Shown here: positions 1 to 9,473 of the stretch, one piece after another | Numbering within the stretch: the stretch's first letter is position 1 | Layout of the letters: each line of letters opens with the position of its first letter | Source: Roseiarcus sp963776665 | GTDB taxonomy: Bacteria; Pseudomonadota; Alphaproteobacteria; Rhizobiales; Beijerinckiaceae | Length of the DNA stretch: 64,000 nt | NCBI GenBank assembly: GCA_963776665.1 | Contig: CAVZNQ010000007.1 | Span: forward strand, 62,001-126,000 | Direction of reading: 5' to 3' | Notes under the pieces: generated by a model | Seen by the model: only the letters and a program-made list of their open reading frames with translations | Database searches by the model: none | What the model was told of the DNA's origin: nothing | Position numbers and translations under genes: made by a program

Positions 1-37
1 GGGCACTCGTCTCGGCCCGCTCGACAGAGAGGATCAC
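1..37 (-). CDS. Possible start of a downstream gene (partial)
   Basis: On the minus strand a GTG at position 37 follows a GGGAGAA ribosome-binding-like stretch just after the encapsulin stop, and the frame stays open to the window edge. Only about twelve codons are visible, so no product can be named. If real, it would be the third gene of the peroxidase-encapsulin operon. Confidence 0.2.
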   Translation of the reverse strand, partial: MILSVERAETSA

Positions 38-57
38 GGCTTCTCCCAACCGTTGCG

Positions 58-876
58 TCAGGTCGTCGTCTTCCTTGCCGGCGGCGCCAACGCGACGGCG
101 GCCTCGGATGTGAGCATGAGAAACGTCATCGTCTCCTGAAGATAGAGGCGCACCACGCTGTCCGTGTGGCTGAGATAGCCGATCGAGACGTCCTGCCCGA
201 TATGCAGGTCGAAGTCCCCGCCGCGGGTGGTGAGAACAAAGGCGCCGTCGATCGCCGGGGCCCAGATGATCTCGTCCTTGACGATTTTCCTGACATGCTC
301 CAGCACCGGGTAGCCGTTGTCGCTGGTCTCGGCGAGGGCGGTATAGGCGTCGGCGCCGAGCACCACCGAATAGGGCCCGTTGACCCCGACGAGGCGAAGC
401 TGGCTCAACGCCTGGGCGATCGCATCTGGATACTGACGCACGTCCGCGGGAAGCGTCATGATCGGGTTGCTGGTCCCCTGACGGATGCCGTCGATGGTCG
501 CCGCGACGTAACCTTCGAAAATGGCGCGGTCCTCCGCATACGCGATCTTTTGCGCGGCGTCCTTCGCCGGCTGCCAGTCGGAGTCGTTGGAGCCCCGCTC
601 GACATCGTCGATCTGCTGGCGATCGAGCTCGAAGGGGACTCTGAGTTCGACCAGCGGCTTGACCTCGCGCTGTCGCGCAAGCACCCCCTGCCCCGGCGGA
701 TCGATCATTTTGAGATGGCCGGTTCCGATCGCGGATAGAGCCGCGCCGCCTGGGCCCTCAAGGTCGACCACGCGCCGCCCTGCAAGGTAGCGCTTCACGG
801 TGCGCTTTGTTTCCTCTTCGATTTGCCCCCAGGCCGCATCGGAAATGGGCGCGAGCTCGCGATGAAGATTATTCAT
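58..876 (-). CDS. Family 1 encapsulin nanocompartment shell protein
   Basis: This is a shell protein of the linocin M18 / family 1 encapsulin type (HK97 fold), which self-assembles into a hollow protein cage that takes up tagged cargo. The 272-residue product has the family length. It opens with the hallmark MNNLHRELAPISDAAW and keeps the conserved stretches RRVVDLEGPGG, EDRAIFEGY and VVLGADAYTAL, and ends near residue 272 after LQETMTFL. I chose the ATG at 876 because AAGGAG lies at the right distance upstream and the family begins there. An in-frame ATG at 918 would add 14 residues. The start overlaps the end of the peroxidase gene, so the two are translationally coupled. Cargo identity follows from that neighbour, which carries the loading peptide. 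Confidence 0.95.
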   Translation of the reverse strand: MNNLHRELAPISDAAWGQIEEETKRTVKRYLAGRRVVDLEGPGGAALSAIGTGHLKMIDPPGQGVLARQREVKPLVELRVPFELDRQQIDDVERGSNDSDWQPAKDAAQKIAYAEDRAIFEGYVAATIDGIRQGTSNPIMTLPADVRQYPDAIAQALSQLRLVGVNGPYSVVLGADAYTALAETSDNGYPVLEHVRKIVKDEIIWAPAIDGAFVLTTRGGDFDLHIGQDVSIGYLSHTDSVVRLYLQETMTFLMLTSEAAVALAPPARKTTT

Positions 877-1940
877 GGCCCTTTTCTCCTTTGAGAGAGC
901 CGATTCCGAGCGAACCATCGGAGGCTGAGGCTGTCGCCGGCGACGGGCCGGCCGTCGATTGCCCAGCCGGCGCCGCTGGGACCTCCTCGCCGAGAGAGTC
1001 CAGGAACGTCGCAGACGGGACGAAAAAAAGAGCTCCGGTCACGGCGCGGCTGAAGTCGAGCAGGCGATCATAGTTGCCCGGCGGCTTGCCCACGAACATG
1101 TTCTCGATCATCTGCTCGGTCACCCGCGGCGTGCGGCAATAGCCGATGAAATAAGTGCCGAATTCGCCGCTTCCCGTCTGGCCGAAGGGCATATTGTCGC
1201 GAACGATCTGAAATTCGGCGCCATTCTCGGTGATCGTGGTCAGCGCATTGTGCGCCGACGTCGGCTTGACCGAGTCGTCCAGTTCGATATCGGCGACCTT
1301 GGTGCGGCCGATGATGCGTTCCTGGGCCTCCGTGGACAGCGCGTTCCATCCGGCCATGTCGTGAAGATATTTCTGAGTGATCACGTAGCTGCCGCCTGCG
1401 AAGGCCGGCGTCCTCGGCGCCGATCAGCGCGGCGTCGATCACCGCTTGCCCGCGCGGATTTTCCGTGCCGTCGACGAATCCGAGAAGATCGCGGTCATCG
1501 AAGTAGCGGAAGCCGTGCACCTCGTCGACCGCGGTCACTGCGCCGCCGAGACGACTCATGATCTGCGCGGCGATCTCGAAGCACAGGTCCATCCGCTTGG
1601 CGCGGATATGGAACAAAAGGTCGCCCGGGGTAGCGACGGCGTGGCGCGATCCGGCCCGGAACTCGCGGAAGGGGTGAAGCTCAGCCGGGCGAGGGTTGCC
1701 GAACAGCCGGTCCCAGGCGTCGGACCCAATCCCCATCACGCAGGAAAGCCCGGCTTCGAGATCGCGAAATTCGACCGCTCGAACCAGGCCCGCAAAGTCG
1801 GCGCAGAACGCGCGCGCCGCGGCGCGACTGTCGGCGCCCGGGTTTATCGTCACGACCAGGAAGATCGCGGCGCGGGTGAGCGGCGCCGAAACCGGCTGTG
1901 CAACCGCGATGGCGTCAGTGTTTGAAGTCGCGTCAGCCAT
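869..1940 (-). CDS. DyP-type peroxidase, encapsulin cargo (frameshifted)
   Basis: Dye-decolorising heme peroxidase, bacterial B class. The first frame (1940 to about 1400) carries the GFVDGTENPRG motif with the catalytic Asp. The second (about 1400 to 869) carries the proximal-His segment SAHNAL, the Arg segment IVRDNMPFG and FGTYFIGYC. The tail DGSLGIGSLKG at the end is a canonical encapsulin loading peptide, preceded by an Ala/Pro-rich linker. The two halves are in different frames: removing one base near 1405, in GGCCTTCGC, restores GFAGGSYVITQKYLHDM. The stop overlaps the encapsulin start by a few bases, as expected for a cargo-shell operon. Either this is a sequence error or the peroxidase is truly broken and loses its tag. 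Confidence 0.9.
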
Positions 1941-2104
1941 GAAGTCTCTTGCCCGCGTTTTTCATGTCTCGATGGCGCCCGCGGATCAAGGCCTATCTTC
2001 CATGATATTTTGCGGATGCCTTCTTTGGCGCGCCGGTCTGAGGATCTGGGGCAGGCGCCAAGTTTCGCGACCGCGCCAAATCGCGTAGGCTAGCCGAAGC
2101 GCCA

Positions 2105-2596
2105 ATGTTTCCTCCCGATCTCCTCGTCCGCGCGGCCGAGCTTCTCGCCCGCTACCGGTCTGCGCACCGCATGATCGCGACCGCGGAATCGTGCACCGGC
2201 GGGTTGATCGCCGGCCTGCTGACGGAGATTCCGGGGTCGTCCGCCGTGGTCGAGCGCGGGTTTGTCGTCTATTCGAACACGGCCAAGGAAGAGCTGCTCG
2301 GCGTTCCGGCCTCGATCCTCGAGCGGAGCGGCGCGGTCAGCGAAGAGACAGCGCGGGCGATGGCCGAGGGGGCGCTCAAGGCCTCGCGCGCCTACGTCGC
2401 GGTCAGCGTCACCGGCATCGCCGGGCCGGACGGAGGGTCGGCGGCGAAGCCGGTCGGCCTCGTCCATTTCGCTTGCGCCCGGCGCGGCGCCCCGACGGTC
2501 GCGCGCGAAGAGCGGTTCGGCGACATCGGCCGCGACGCCGTGCGCCTTGCCGCGGTCAGGGTCGGGCTCGATCTTCTGGCAGGGGCGCTCGGATAG
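2105..2596 (+). CDS. pncC: Nicotinamide-nucleotide amidase (CinA C-terminal domain)
   Basis: Stand-alone CinA C-terminal domain, 163 residues, the usual size for PncC. The family deamidates nicotinamide mononucleotide to nicotinate mononucleotide in pyridine nucleotide salvage. Diagnostic blocks are ATAESCTGGLIAGLLT with the conserved Ser/Cys, GFVVYSNTAKEELLGV, GAVSEETARAMAEGAL and SVTGIAGPDGG with KPVGLVHFA. It stands alone on the plus strand, pointing away from the encapsulin operon. In related genomes it often sits near the ratA-like gene, which here lies 630 bases downstream on the other strand. Confidence 0.93.
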   Translation: MFPPDLLVRAAELLARYRSAHRMIATAESCTGGLIAGLLTEIPGSSAVVERGFVVYSNTAKEELLGVPASILERSGAVSEETARAMAEGALKASRAYVAVSVTGIAGPDGGSAAKPVGLVHFACARRGAPTVAREERFGDIGRDAVRLAAVRVGLDLLAGALG

Positions 2597-2835
2597 CGCG
2601 ATCCCCGGACGGCTGCCGCGGGCGCGCCGGGTCCCTGTTATTCATGCAGGTTATTCGCCGTTAAGCCTGAATGATTGATGTATTTGCCTTTTGACGCCGA
2701 AGCTGTCGATCGTCGGTCCCATGCGTTCCAGATCGGTGCGGCCTGCCGCGGCGAAAGTTCATCGTCGCGGGGAACCGTCCGCTCTCACAGCCGTTGCTTT
2801 CCATGCTGTATGCAGAGATCGAAGGATGAAACCCC

Positions 2836-3204
2836 ATGACCTCTCTTGGCCGGACGATGTGCGTGCTTGTTCTCGGCTGCGGCCTCGCCGGATCGGCGCT
2901 CGCGGCGATGGACTCGGCCGGATCGCCGAGCGATCGGAATGCGCAAGCGGCTGCCCGCATCAGTGAAAGGCTGCGCGCCGACCTGGCCAGGGCCGGATTC
3001 ACCGATGTCACCATCATGCCGTCGTCCTTCCTTGTCCGGGCCAAGGACTCGCAGGGCAATCCGGTGATGATGGTCATCAATCCGGATTCCCTGACCGAAG
3101 CGACGCATCCCTCGCAAGGGACGGAGCACAAGGATGCGCCGCTCGCAGGGGCGATCAAGGGCGAACCGAACAGCCCGATCCCCTCGCCCGCTCCGAAGCC
3201 GTAG
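2836..3204 (+). CDS. Small exported protein of unknown function
   Basis: The 122-residue product has a clear signal peptide (hydrophobic core VLVLGCGLAGSALA, cleavage likely after ALA near residue 24). A short mature region follows with a stretch that looks folded (RLRADLARAGFTDVTIMPSS, then VRAKDSQGNPVMMVINPDS) and a Pro-rich tail. The segment from Ala to MMVINPD resembles short PepSY-like or hypothetical periplasmic proteins of Rhizobiales, but I do not recognise a named family. An AAGGA lies about ten bases before the ATG. It converges on the ratA-like gene with a 25-base gap. Confidence 0.65.
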   Translation: MTSLGRTMCVLVLGCGLAGSALAAMDSAGSPSDRNAQAAARISERLRADLARAGFTDVTIMPSSFLVRAKDSQGNPVMMVINPDSLTEATHPSQGTEHKDAPLAGAIKGEPNSPIPSPAPKP

Positions 3205-3229
3205 CCTGGGGCGCACGGGCCGCGTTCGG

Positions 3230-3688
3230 TCAGTCCCGCCCGTAGACCGCGTCCGCGCGCTCTTCGAAAGCGCGGGAGAACTTGCGGAAGGCGACGTCGA
3301 ACATCGAGCCCATCAGCGCGCCGAGCGTGCGGCTTTTGAACTCGTAGTCGATGAAGAAGCCGACGCGCGAGCCCGAGCCTTCCGGCTCATCCCGAAAGGT
3401 CCAGACGTTCTCGAGATGGCTGAAAGGCCCGTCGACATATTCGACCCTGACCTTGAGGCGCGGCTTGTCGAGCATGACGCGGCTGGTGAAGGTCTCGCGA
3501 ATGAGCTTGTAGCCGACCGTCATGCCGGCGATCAGCGTTTCGCGCCCGTCCTCGTCCACCTTGCGGCTGCGCACCTTCAGCGCCTTGCAGAGCGGAACAA
3601 ATTCCGGGTAGCGCCCGACGTCGGCGATGAGGTCGAACATCTGCTCGGCGCGGTGGCGAACCGGGCGCTCTTCGCGGAAGGAGGGCAA
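3230..3688 (-). CDS. RatA/COQ10-type START-domain protein
   Basis: A 152-residue polyketide-cyclase/START-like protein of the family annotated as ubiquinone-binding COQ10 or ribosome-association toxin RatA. Characteristic blocks are AEQMFDLIADVGRYPEFVPLC at the start, LIAGMTVGYKLIRETFTSRV in the middle, and the C-terminal helix GSMFDVAFRKFSRAFEERA. In alphaproteobacteria the protein is thought to help coenzyme Q function in respiration. The toxin name comes from E. coli and may not apply here. It is followed on the same strand by nothing close and preceded by secG with a short gap. Confidence 0.88.
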   Translation of the reverse strand: MPSFREERPVRHRAEQMFDLIADVGRYPEFVPLCKALKVRSRKVDEDGRETLIAGMTVGYKLIRETFTSRVMLDKPRLKVRVEYVDGPFSHLENVWTFRDEPEGSGSRVGFFIDYEFKSRTLGALMGSMFDVAFRKFSRAFEERADAVYGRD

Positions 3689-3727
3689 GGGTCGCGGACC
3701 TCCGGCGCCCGCGTGGGGGTCAGGGCT

Positions 3728-4147
3728 TCAGGGCTTGGGTTGAGGCGCTGCGGGAGCAGCCGGAGCGGGCGCTGCCGGCGCCGGCGCGGGAGCCGCGGGC
3801 GCGCTCGACTGGCCTTCCATCTGCTTCAGCTGATCGAGAATATTGCCGGGCGAGATCGGCGTCGGCGCGGTTTGGCCCGCAGGCGCGGGCGCGCCGCCCT
3901 TCTCGAGGATCGAGTGCGGCGCGCGGCTCCAGCTCGAGAGGATCGACATCAAGAGCGCGGTGGCGAAGAACATCGCGCCCAGGATCGCGGTCGCGCGCGA
4001 CAGCGCGTTCGCCTGGCCGCGGCCGGTCATGAAGCTGCCGGTTCCCCCGCCCGCCCCGAGCGCCCCGCCCTCGGAGCGCTGCAAAAGGACGACGGCGATC
4101 AACGCGACGACGATCAGGATGTGAATGACGATCAGAACGGATTGCAT
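3728..4147 (-). CDS. secG: Preprotein translocase subunit SecG
   Basis: Inner-membrane SecG of the SecYEG channel. The N-terminal transmembrane segment (VLIVIHILIVVALIAVVLL), the polar loop QRSEGGALGAGGGTGSFMTG and the second segment (ATAILGAMFFATALLMSIL) are the family pattern. The C-terminus is an Ala/Pro-rich low-complexity tail, common in alphaproteobacterial SecG. I chose the ATG at 4147 (MQSVLIV); an upstream ATG at 4180 adds eleven untypical residues. tpiA lies about 760 bases upstream, and secG and tpiA are neighbours in many alphaproteobacteria. Here a small exported protein gene has come between them. Confidence 0.93.
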   Translation of the reverse strand: MQSVLIVIHILIVVALIAVVLLQRSEGGALGAGGGTGSFMTGRGQANALSRATAILGAMFFATALLMSILSSWSRAPHSILEKGGAPAPAGQTAPTPISPGNILDQLKQMEGQSSAPAAPAPAPAAPAPAAPAAPQPKP

Positions 4148-4282
4148 GAGGGTCTCGAACCGGCGGAACGCCTGCCTCAAGGCGGGCGTCCCCGAAAGAT
4201 GGCGCTCCTATCACGGCGCAAGGGGGGCGTCCATCGGTTCGGCGCCTCCGCCCGGGCGGATCGTGCTAGCCTGGCCTGACCC

Positions 4283-4936
4283 ATGCGGATCTCCCGGCGC
4301 GGACTGATCGGTTTGCTGGCTAGCGCGCCTGGGCTCGCGGCGGCCGCGCCTTGCTGCGGCCCCATCACTCCGCGGGGCGCACGGCTCGCCGCCTTCCTCG
4401 ACGGAACGGGCGTCGATCACCTGTGGCTCGCTGGCGAGAGGGTAGACTGGGAGACCGGGGAGCCGCGTGGCACGTGGGACGATGGACGGGCGCACACCCA
4501 CTGCTCGGCCTTTGCGGCGAGCGTCGCCAAGCGGCTCGGAATCTACGTGCTGCGGCCGCCGGACCACAGCGCCATTCTTCTGGCGAATGCGCAGATGGGC
4601 TGGCTTGGCGACGCAGCGGCTGCGGGCGCGGGCTGGCGGCCGCTTCCCGACGCGCCTGCCGCGCAAGCGGCCGCGAATCGAGGCGATCTGGTCCTCGCGG
4701 CATTCCAAAACCCCGATCCTGACAGGCCCGGGCACATCGCCATTGTTCGCCCCTCCGACATCGACGCCGCGACCTTGCAGGACCAAGGCCCGTTCGTGAC
4801 CCAGGCTGGAGGCCATAACGCGCTCTCGACGCCGCTTGCGCGAGGTTTCAGAAATCACCGCGGGGCGTGGCTGCCCGGCGGAGGCGGGTCCGTTCGCTTC
4901 TTCGCTCATGCGATCGAATGGCCACAGGGGCGGTGA
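4283..4936 (+). CDS. Exported protein with a cysteine-peptidase-like (CHAP/NlpC-like) fold
   Basis: A 217-residue product with an N-terminal RRGLIGLLASAPGLAAA segment that looks like a Tat or Sec signal. The mature part has HTHCSAFAASVAKRLG, in which a Cys sits at the start of a helix, followed about 65 residues later by RGDLVLAAF and GHIAIVRPSD, and then GGHN. This Cys, His, Asn/polar order is what CHAP and NlpC/P60 amidases show, so a cell-wall hydrolase-like role is plausible but unproven. The last 31 bases overlap the 3' end of tpiA on the opposite strand. Confidence 0.6.
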   Translation: MRISRRGLIGLLASAPGLAAAAPCCGPITPRGARLAAFLDGTGVDHLWLAGERVDWETGEPRGTWDDGRAHTHCSAFAASVAKRLGIYVLRPPDHSAILLANAQMGWLGDAAAAGAGWRPLPDAPAAQAAANRGDLVLAAFQNPDPDRPGHIAIVRPSDIDAATLQDQGPFVTQAGGHNALSTPLARGFRNHRGAWLPGGGGSVRFFAHAIEWPQGR

Positions 4937-5716
4937 GCCGCGGCGAAGGTGGCCGTCAGCGATAGGCCGGCGGCGATCGCCAGAAATTCCGCCGCCTTGA
5001 GACTTGCGCCGCCGACCAGCGCGCCGTCGACATTGTCGAGGGGCAAGAGCCCGCGGCAATTGCTCGGCTTGACCGAGCCGCCGTAAAGAACCCGCGTTTT
5101 GGCGGCCGACGGACCGCCGACCTCGGCGAGCAGCGCCCGAATTCCGTTGTGGATGGCCGCTACGTCCCCCGGCGTCGGCGTGAGGCCGGTGCCGATCGCC
5201 CATACCGGCTCGTAGGCGATCACCACGGTCTCGCTGGTCGCCCCCTGAGGCAGCGACCTTCGCAATTGCCGAATGACGACGGCGGCCTGCTGGCCGGCTT
5301 CGCGCTCGGCTTGCGTCTCGCCGATGCAGACGATCGGAATGAGGCCGGCCTTGAGCGCCGCCTGGGCCTTGGCGCGGACCAGATCGTCGGTCTCGTGATG
5401 ATGGGCGCGGCGCTCGGAATGGCCGACGATGACGTAGGTCGCGCCCGCATCCTTGAGCATGGGGGCGGAAATGTCGCCGGTGTAGGGGCCGCTCGGCTCC
5501 GGGTGGCAGTCCTGCGCGCCGAGCACGAGCTTGCTCCCCCTGAGCTTCGAGGCGGCCTGGGCGAGCAGAGTCGCCGGCGGAAAGATTGCAAGCTCGGCCT
5601 CGCCCGCTTCGCCCGCGTCCGCCGCCCGCGCCATCGCCTCGATTTCACTCGAGGGACGCGGACAGGCCGTTCATCTTCCAGTTTCCGGCCACCAATGGAC
5701 GCACGCCAGGGGTCAT
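4906..5716 (-). CDS. tpiA: Triosephosphate isomerase (frameshifted near start)
   Basis: Glycolytic and gluconeogenic enzyme interconverting dihydroxyacetone phosphate and glyceraldehyde 3-phosphate in the cytoplasm. Seen are the N-terminal RPLVAGNWKMNG with the catalytic Lys, GHSERR with the catalytic His, AYEPVWAIGTG with the catalytic Glu, and LYGGSVKPSN with DGALVGGASL in the phosphate loop. The first 20-odd codons from the ATG at 5716 are in another frame from the rest. A one-base change near 5655, in TCCCTCGAG, joins them as SSEIEAM. An essential-type gene broken only by one base suggests sequence error. It diverges from ppiD across 150 bases. Confidence 0.92.
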
Positions 5717-5867
5717 CGGAGCCCTCCCGCAACTCGGTTGGCGCGGGTGTTATCATCGCCCTCCCGCCTATGCAAAGCATGCAGGCCTCGCTAGATAGGG
5801 CGCGCCCCGCGGCCCGGAAACCATTAGGATCGAGGCGGCGACGGGCGAGGAAAGGCGAACCAGGCGA

Positions 5868-7764
5868 ATGCTCGAAGCGATCCGCAACGCGGCTCAGGGG
5901 GTCGTCGGCAAGGCGATCATGACCTTGGTCATGGGGCTCATCATCGTCAGCTTCGTCATCTGGGGCGTCGGCGACATGCTGCGCGGCTTCACCGCGACGA
6001 CCGTGGCCTCCGTCGGCGGGGCGAAGATCTCCGCCCAGGAATACCGCGTCGCCTACGACCGGACGATCCAGCAATACCAGCGCCGGCTGCGCCGCCCGTT
6101 CACCAACGAGGAAGCGCGCCAGATCGGGCTCGACCGCAGCGTCCTGCAGCGGCTCCTGAGCGAAGCGGCGGTCGACGAGGAGGGCCGCAAACTCGGGCTC
6201 GACATTTCCGACGACGCCTTGCGCGAGATCATCACCTCGAACCCGGATTTTCGTGACAAGTCCGGCGCTTTCGACCCCGGCCGGTTGGCCGGCGCGCTGC
6301 GCGACATGGACATGACCGAGCGTGGCTTCGTCTCCGAGTTGCGCAAACAGGCGCTGCGGCAGTTTATCGTTGCGGCGCTCACGACCGGCATCGCCGCGCC
6401 GAAGGCCGAGGTGAAGGCCGAGGCCGACTATGAGGGCCAGAGCCGGGGGATCGACTATTTCCTGCTTCCCGCCGCGGCGGCGGGCGAGATTGGCGCGCCC
6501 TCCGAAGAGGCGCTCAAGACCTTCTTCAACGATCGCAAGGCGAGCTACCGCGCGCCCGAGTTCCGGGCGATCGACGTCCTGGCGCTCGAGCCGGACACAA
6601 TCGCCAATCCGGCCGAGGTCAGCGACGCCGATGCTCAGGCCGCCTATGAAAAGATCGCCGGCAAGGATCCGAAGTTCGGCGCGCCCGAGAAGCGGGACCT
6701 GCAGCAGATCCTGTTCCCCGACGAGGCTGACGCAGCCGCGGCCGAGGTCAAGCTCAAGGCGGGCGCGAGTTTCGACGACCTTGTCAAGGACCGGGGCCTC
6801 AAACCCGAAGACACCGATCTCGGCGAGACGACCAAGGACGGGATGCTCGACAAAGCCGAGGCCGACGCGGTGTTCGCGCTGCCGCAAGGGGGCGTGAGCG
6901 AGGTGCTGAAGAGCCAGTTCGGCCCGGTGATCGTACGCGTCAAGGGCATCACGCCCTCGACGGTGAAGCCGTTCGCGGAAGTCGCCGACGAGGTCAAGCG
7001 GCAGGTCTCGGCTTCCCGCGCCGGCGACAAGATCCAGGCGCTCCACGACAAGATCGAAGACCTGCGAGTGTCGGGCAAATCTCTGCTCGAAGCCGCCAAG
7101 GCTGTCGGGCTTGACCGGGGAGTCGATCGCCGCGGTCGACGCCCAGGGCCGCGACCCCCAGGGCGAGCCGGTGAAGCTGCCGGACCAGGCCGACCTCCTG
7201 CGCGCGGCCTTCGCGTCCGACGTCGGGCTGGACGAAGCGCCGATCAACACCAAGGACGGCGGCTTCGTGTGGTTCGACGTCGCCAAGGTCGATCCGGCGC
7301 ATGACCTCACGTTCGAGCAGGCGAAGCCCGAGGTCGAGAAGCAGTGGCGGGCCGAGGAGGTCGACAAGGCGCTGGCCAGCAAGGCGGACGATCTCGTCAA
7401 GCAGATCAAGGCCGGCGCGAGCGTGGCGGACGCCGCCAAGAGCGCGGGCGCCGAGGTGAAGTCGGCTCAGGACATCCATCGGGCCGAGCAAACGAGCTTG
7501 CCGGAAGCCGTCGTCGCCGCGATCTTCCGCGAGCCGGCGGACGGCGCGGGCTCGGCGGCGACCCCGGACGGGCGGGTGCTGTTCAAGATCACGTCCGACA
7601 GGTCGCCGCCGGTTGACTTCGCCGACGCCCGCGTCAAGGCAATGGTCTCGAAGCTCGACCCCGCGACTCGCGAGAGCCTGCTCGACCAGTATGTCGAAGC
7701 CTTGCGGCGCACGCTCGGCGTCGTCGTCCATCCCGAGGCCCTGCAAGCGGCCGAGGGCGGATGA
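5868..7764 (+). CDS. ppiD: PpiD/SurA-type periplasmic peptidyl-prolyl isomerase (frameshifted)
   Basis: Membrane-anchored chaperone of the SurA_N/PpiD class that helps fold outer-membrane proteins. The start has a single transmembrane anchor (AIMTLVMGLIIVSFVIWG), then a SurA-like N-domain (VGGAKISAQEYRVAYDR). A parvulin-like rotamase region follows at about residues 260 to 360 (RDLQQILFP, LGETTKDGML, VSEVLKSQFGPVIVRV), then a coiled C-domain. About 630 residues in total. The frame changes once near 7110: removing one T in GGGCTTGACC turns GLD into GLTGESIAAVDAQG and rejoins the halves. The stop overlaps the trpE start (ATGA), so the two form an operon, an arrangement known from Rhizobiales. 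Confidence 0.9.
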
Positions 7765-9284
7765 CCACCCTCCCCGACTACGAAGCCTTCGCGCGCGCCT
7801 ATGGCGCCGGCGAGGCCGAGGTCGCGGTGACGACGCTGGTCGCAGATCTCGAAACGCCGGTCTCCGCCTATCTCAAGCTGGCGCGCGGCCGCTCAGGCAA
7901 CATGTTCCTGCTCGAATCGGTCGAGGGCGGGGCGCAGCGCGGCCGCTATTCGATGATCGGCCTCGATCCCGACCTCATCTTCCGTTCGTCTGGGAATCGC
8001 GCCGAGATCAATCGCAGCGCGCTGACCGACCCCGAGGCCTTCGTCCCCTGCCCCGGCGATCCGCTCGACGCCCTGAGATCGCTGCTCGCCGAATCGCGCA
8101 TTTCCATGCCCCCCGGCCTGCCGCCGATGTCGGCTGGCGTGTTCGGCTATCTCGGCTACGACATGGTGAGGCGCATGGAGCGCCTCGCGCCCGCCAAGCC
8201 CGACCCGATCGGCGTGCCGGAGGCGCTGCTCATCCGCCCGACGGTGATGGTCGTGTTCGACGGCGCGCGCGACGAGATGGCGGTCGTGACCCCGGTGCGC
8301 CCGGCCCCGGGCGTCTCGGCGCGCGCGGCCTACGAGAGCGCAATGACGAGGCTGGACGCGGTCGTCGACGCGCTCGAGCAGCCGCTCGACCACACGGCCG
8401 GCATGGCCGTCGATCCGCTGGTGCAAGCGGGCGAGGCGCGGTCGAACACCAGCGAGGCCGAATTCAAGGCCATGGTCGTCCGGGCGAAGGAGTATATCGC
8501 CGCGGGCGACGCGTTCCAGATCGTGCTGTCGCAGCGGTTCACGAGCCGCTTCGACCTGCCCGCATTCGCGCTCTACCGGGCGCTGAGGCGGGTCAACCCC
8601 TCGCCCTATCTCTGCTTCCTCGACTTCGGCGCCTTCCAGATCGTCTGCTCGAGCCCTGAGATCCTGGTCAGGGTGCGCGAGGGCAAGGTGGTGATCCGCC
8701 CGATCGCCGGCACGCGGCCGCGGGGCAAGAGCCCGACCGAGGATGAGGCGCTGGCGGCCGAGCTGCTCGCCGATCCGAAGGAGCGCGCCGAACATCTGAT
8801 GCTGCTCGACCTCGGTCGCAACGACGTCGGCCGCGTCGCGAAGATCGGGTCGGTCAAAGTGACGGACAGCTTCTTCATCGAGCGCTATAGCCACGTCATG
8901 CACATCGTCTCCAACGTCGAGGGCGAATTGCGCCAGGGCGTCGACGCGGTTACCGCGCTCGCCGCCGGCTTTCCCGCCGGCACCGTCTCCGGCGCGCCGA
9001 AGGTGCGGGCGATGCAGATCATCGACGAACTGGAGAAGGACAAGCGCGGCATCTACGCCGGCTGCATCGGCTATTTCGGCGCCGGCGGCGAAATGGACAC
9101 CTGCATCGTGCTGCGCGCCTCGGTGGTGAAGGACGGTCTGATGCACGTCCAGGCCGGCGCCGGCATCGTCTACGATTCTTCGCCCGCCGCGGAACAGAAG
9201 GAATGCATCGCCAAGGCCAGCGCTCTCTTCCGCGCCGCCGAGGAGGCCGTGCGGTTCGCGGTCCGAGGCAAGCGCGGGCAATAG
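7761..9284 (+). CDS. trpE: Anthranilate synthase component I
   Basis: Chorismate-binding large subunit of anthranilate synthase, the first step of tryptophan biosynthesis (chorismate plus ammonia from TrpG glutaminase). The 507-residue product shows the N-terminal feedback-site region (LLESVEGGAQRGRYSMIGLDP) and the catalytic C-domain: FQIVLSQRF, NPSPYLCFLDFG, SSPEILVRV, PIAGTRPRG, HLMLLDLGRNDVGRV, FPAGTVSGAPKVRAMQIID and QAGAGIVYDS. It is translationally coupled to ppiD. Unusually, trpG, trpD and trpC do not follow. An unrelated exported protein gene and a truncated amidohydrolase come next. Confidence 0.97.
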   Translation: MTTLPDYEAFARAYGAGEAEVAVTTLVADLETPVSAYLKLARGRSGNMFLLESVEGGAQRGRYSMIGLDPDLIFRSSGNRAEINRSALTDPEAFVPCPGDPLDALRSLLAESRISMPPGLPPMSAGVFGYLGYDMVRRMERLAPAKPDPIGVPEALLIRPTVMVVFDGARDEMAVVTPVRPAPGVSARAAYESAMTRLDAVVDALEQPLDHTAGMAVDPLVQAGEARSNTSEAEFKAMVVRAKEYIAAGDAFQIVLSQRFTSRFDLPAFALYRALRRVNPSPYLCFLDFGAFQIVCSSPEILVRVREGKVVIRPIAGTRPRGKSPTEDEALAAELLADPKERAEHLMLLDLGRNDVGRVAKIGSVKVTDSFFIERYSHVMHIVSNVEGELRQGVDAVTALAAGFPAGTVSGAPKVRAMQIIDELEKDKRGIYAGCIGYFGAGGEMDTCIVLRASVVKDGLMHVQAGAGIVYDSSPAAEQKECIAKASALFRAAEEAVRFAVRGKRGQ

Positions 9285-9330
9285 GCCGGACGGCCTCAAC
9301 GACTCTCCCCTAAAGTCCCTGTGGCCGTAG

Positions 9331-9346
9331 TGTGATCCGGATCACT
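9331..9346. promoter_or_regulatory. CRP/FNR-type palindrome
   Basis: TGTGATCCGGATCACT is a near-perfect dyad (GTGATCC/GGATCAC) matching the CRP-type pattern TGTGA-N6-TCACA except for the last base. It lies about 130 bases before the start of the exported protein gene at 9474. A nearly identical dyad occurs at 54627. That a CRP/FNR-family regulator binds it is inference. Confidence 0.5.
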
Positions 9347-9473
9347 GACTCCACGGCGCGACTCCCCTATCCACGCATGAGTGCCGGGAGAATGTCCCGC
9401 ATGTGGCGGGATGTTTTCACCATCCATCGGATCCGATCGGTTCGTTTCCGCCCCGGTCGCAGAGGAGAGCTCA

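Noticed and set aside
5220..7439. A 739-residue minus-strand open frame over ppiD and tpiA
   Set aside because: Arg/Ala-rich antisense shadow caused by high GC; the opposite frames carry clear PpiD and TpiA motifs.
7893..9299. Long minus-strand frame opposite trpE
   Set aside because: It is His/Arg/Asp-rich shadow sequence; trpE on the plus strand has all catalytic motifs.
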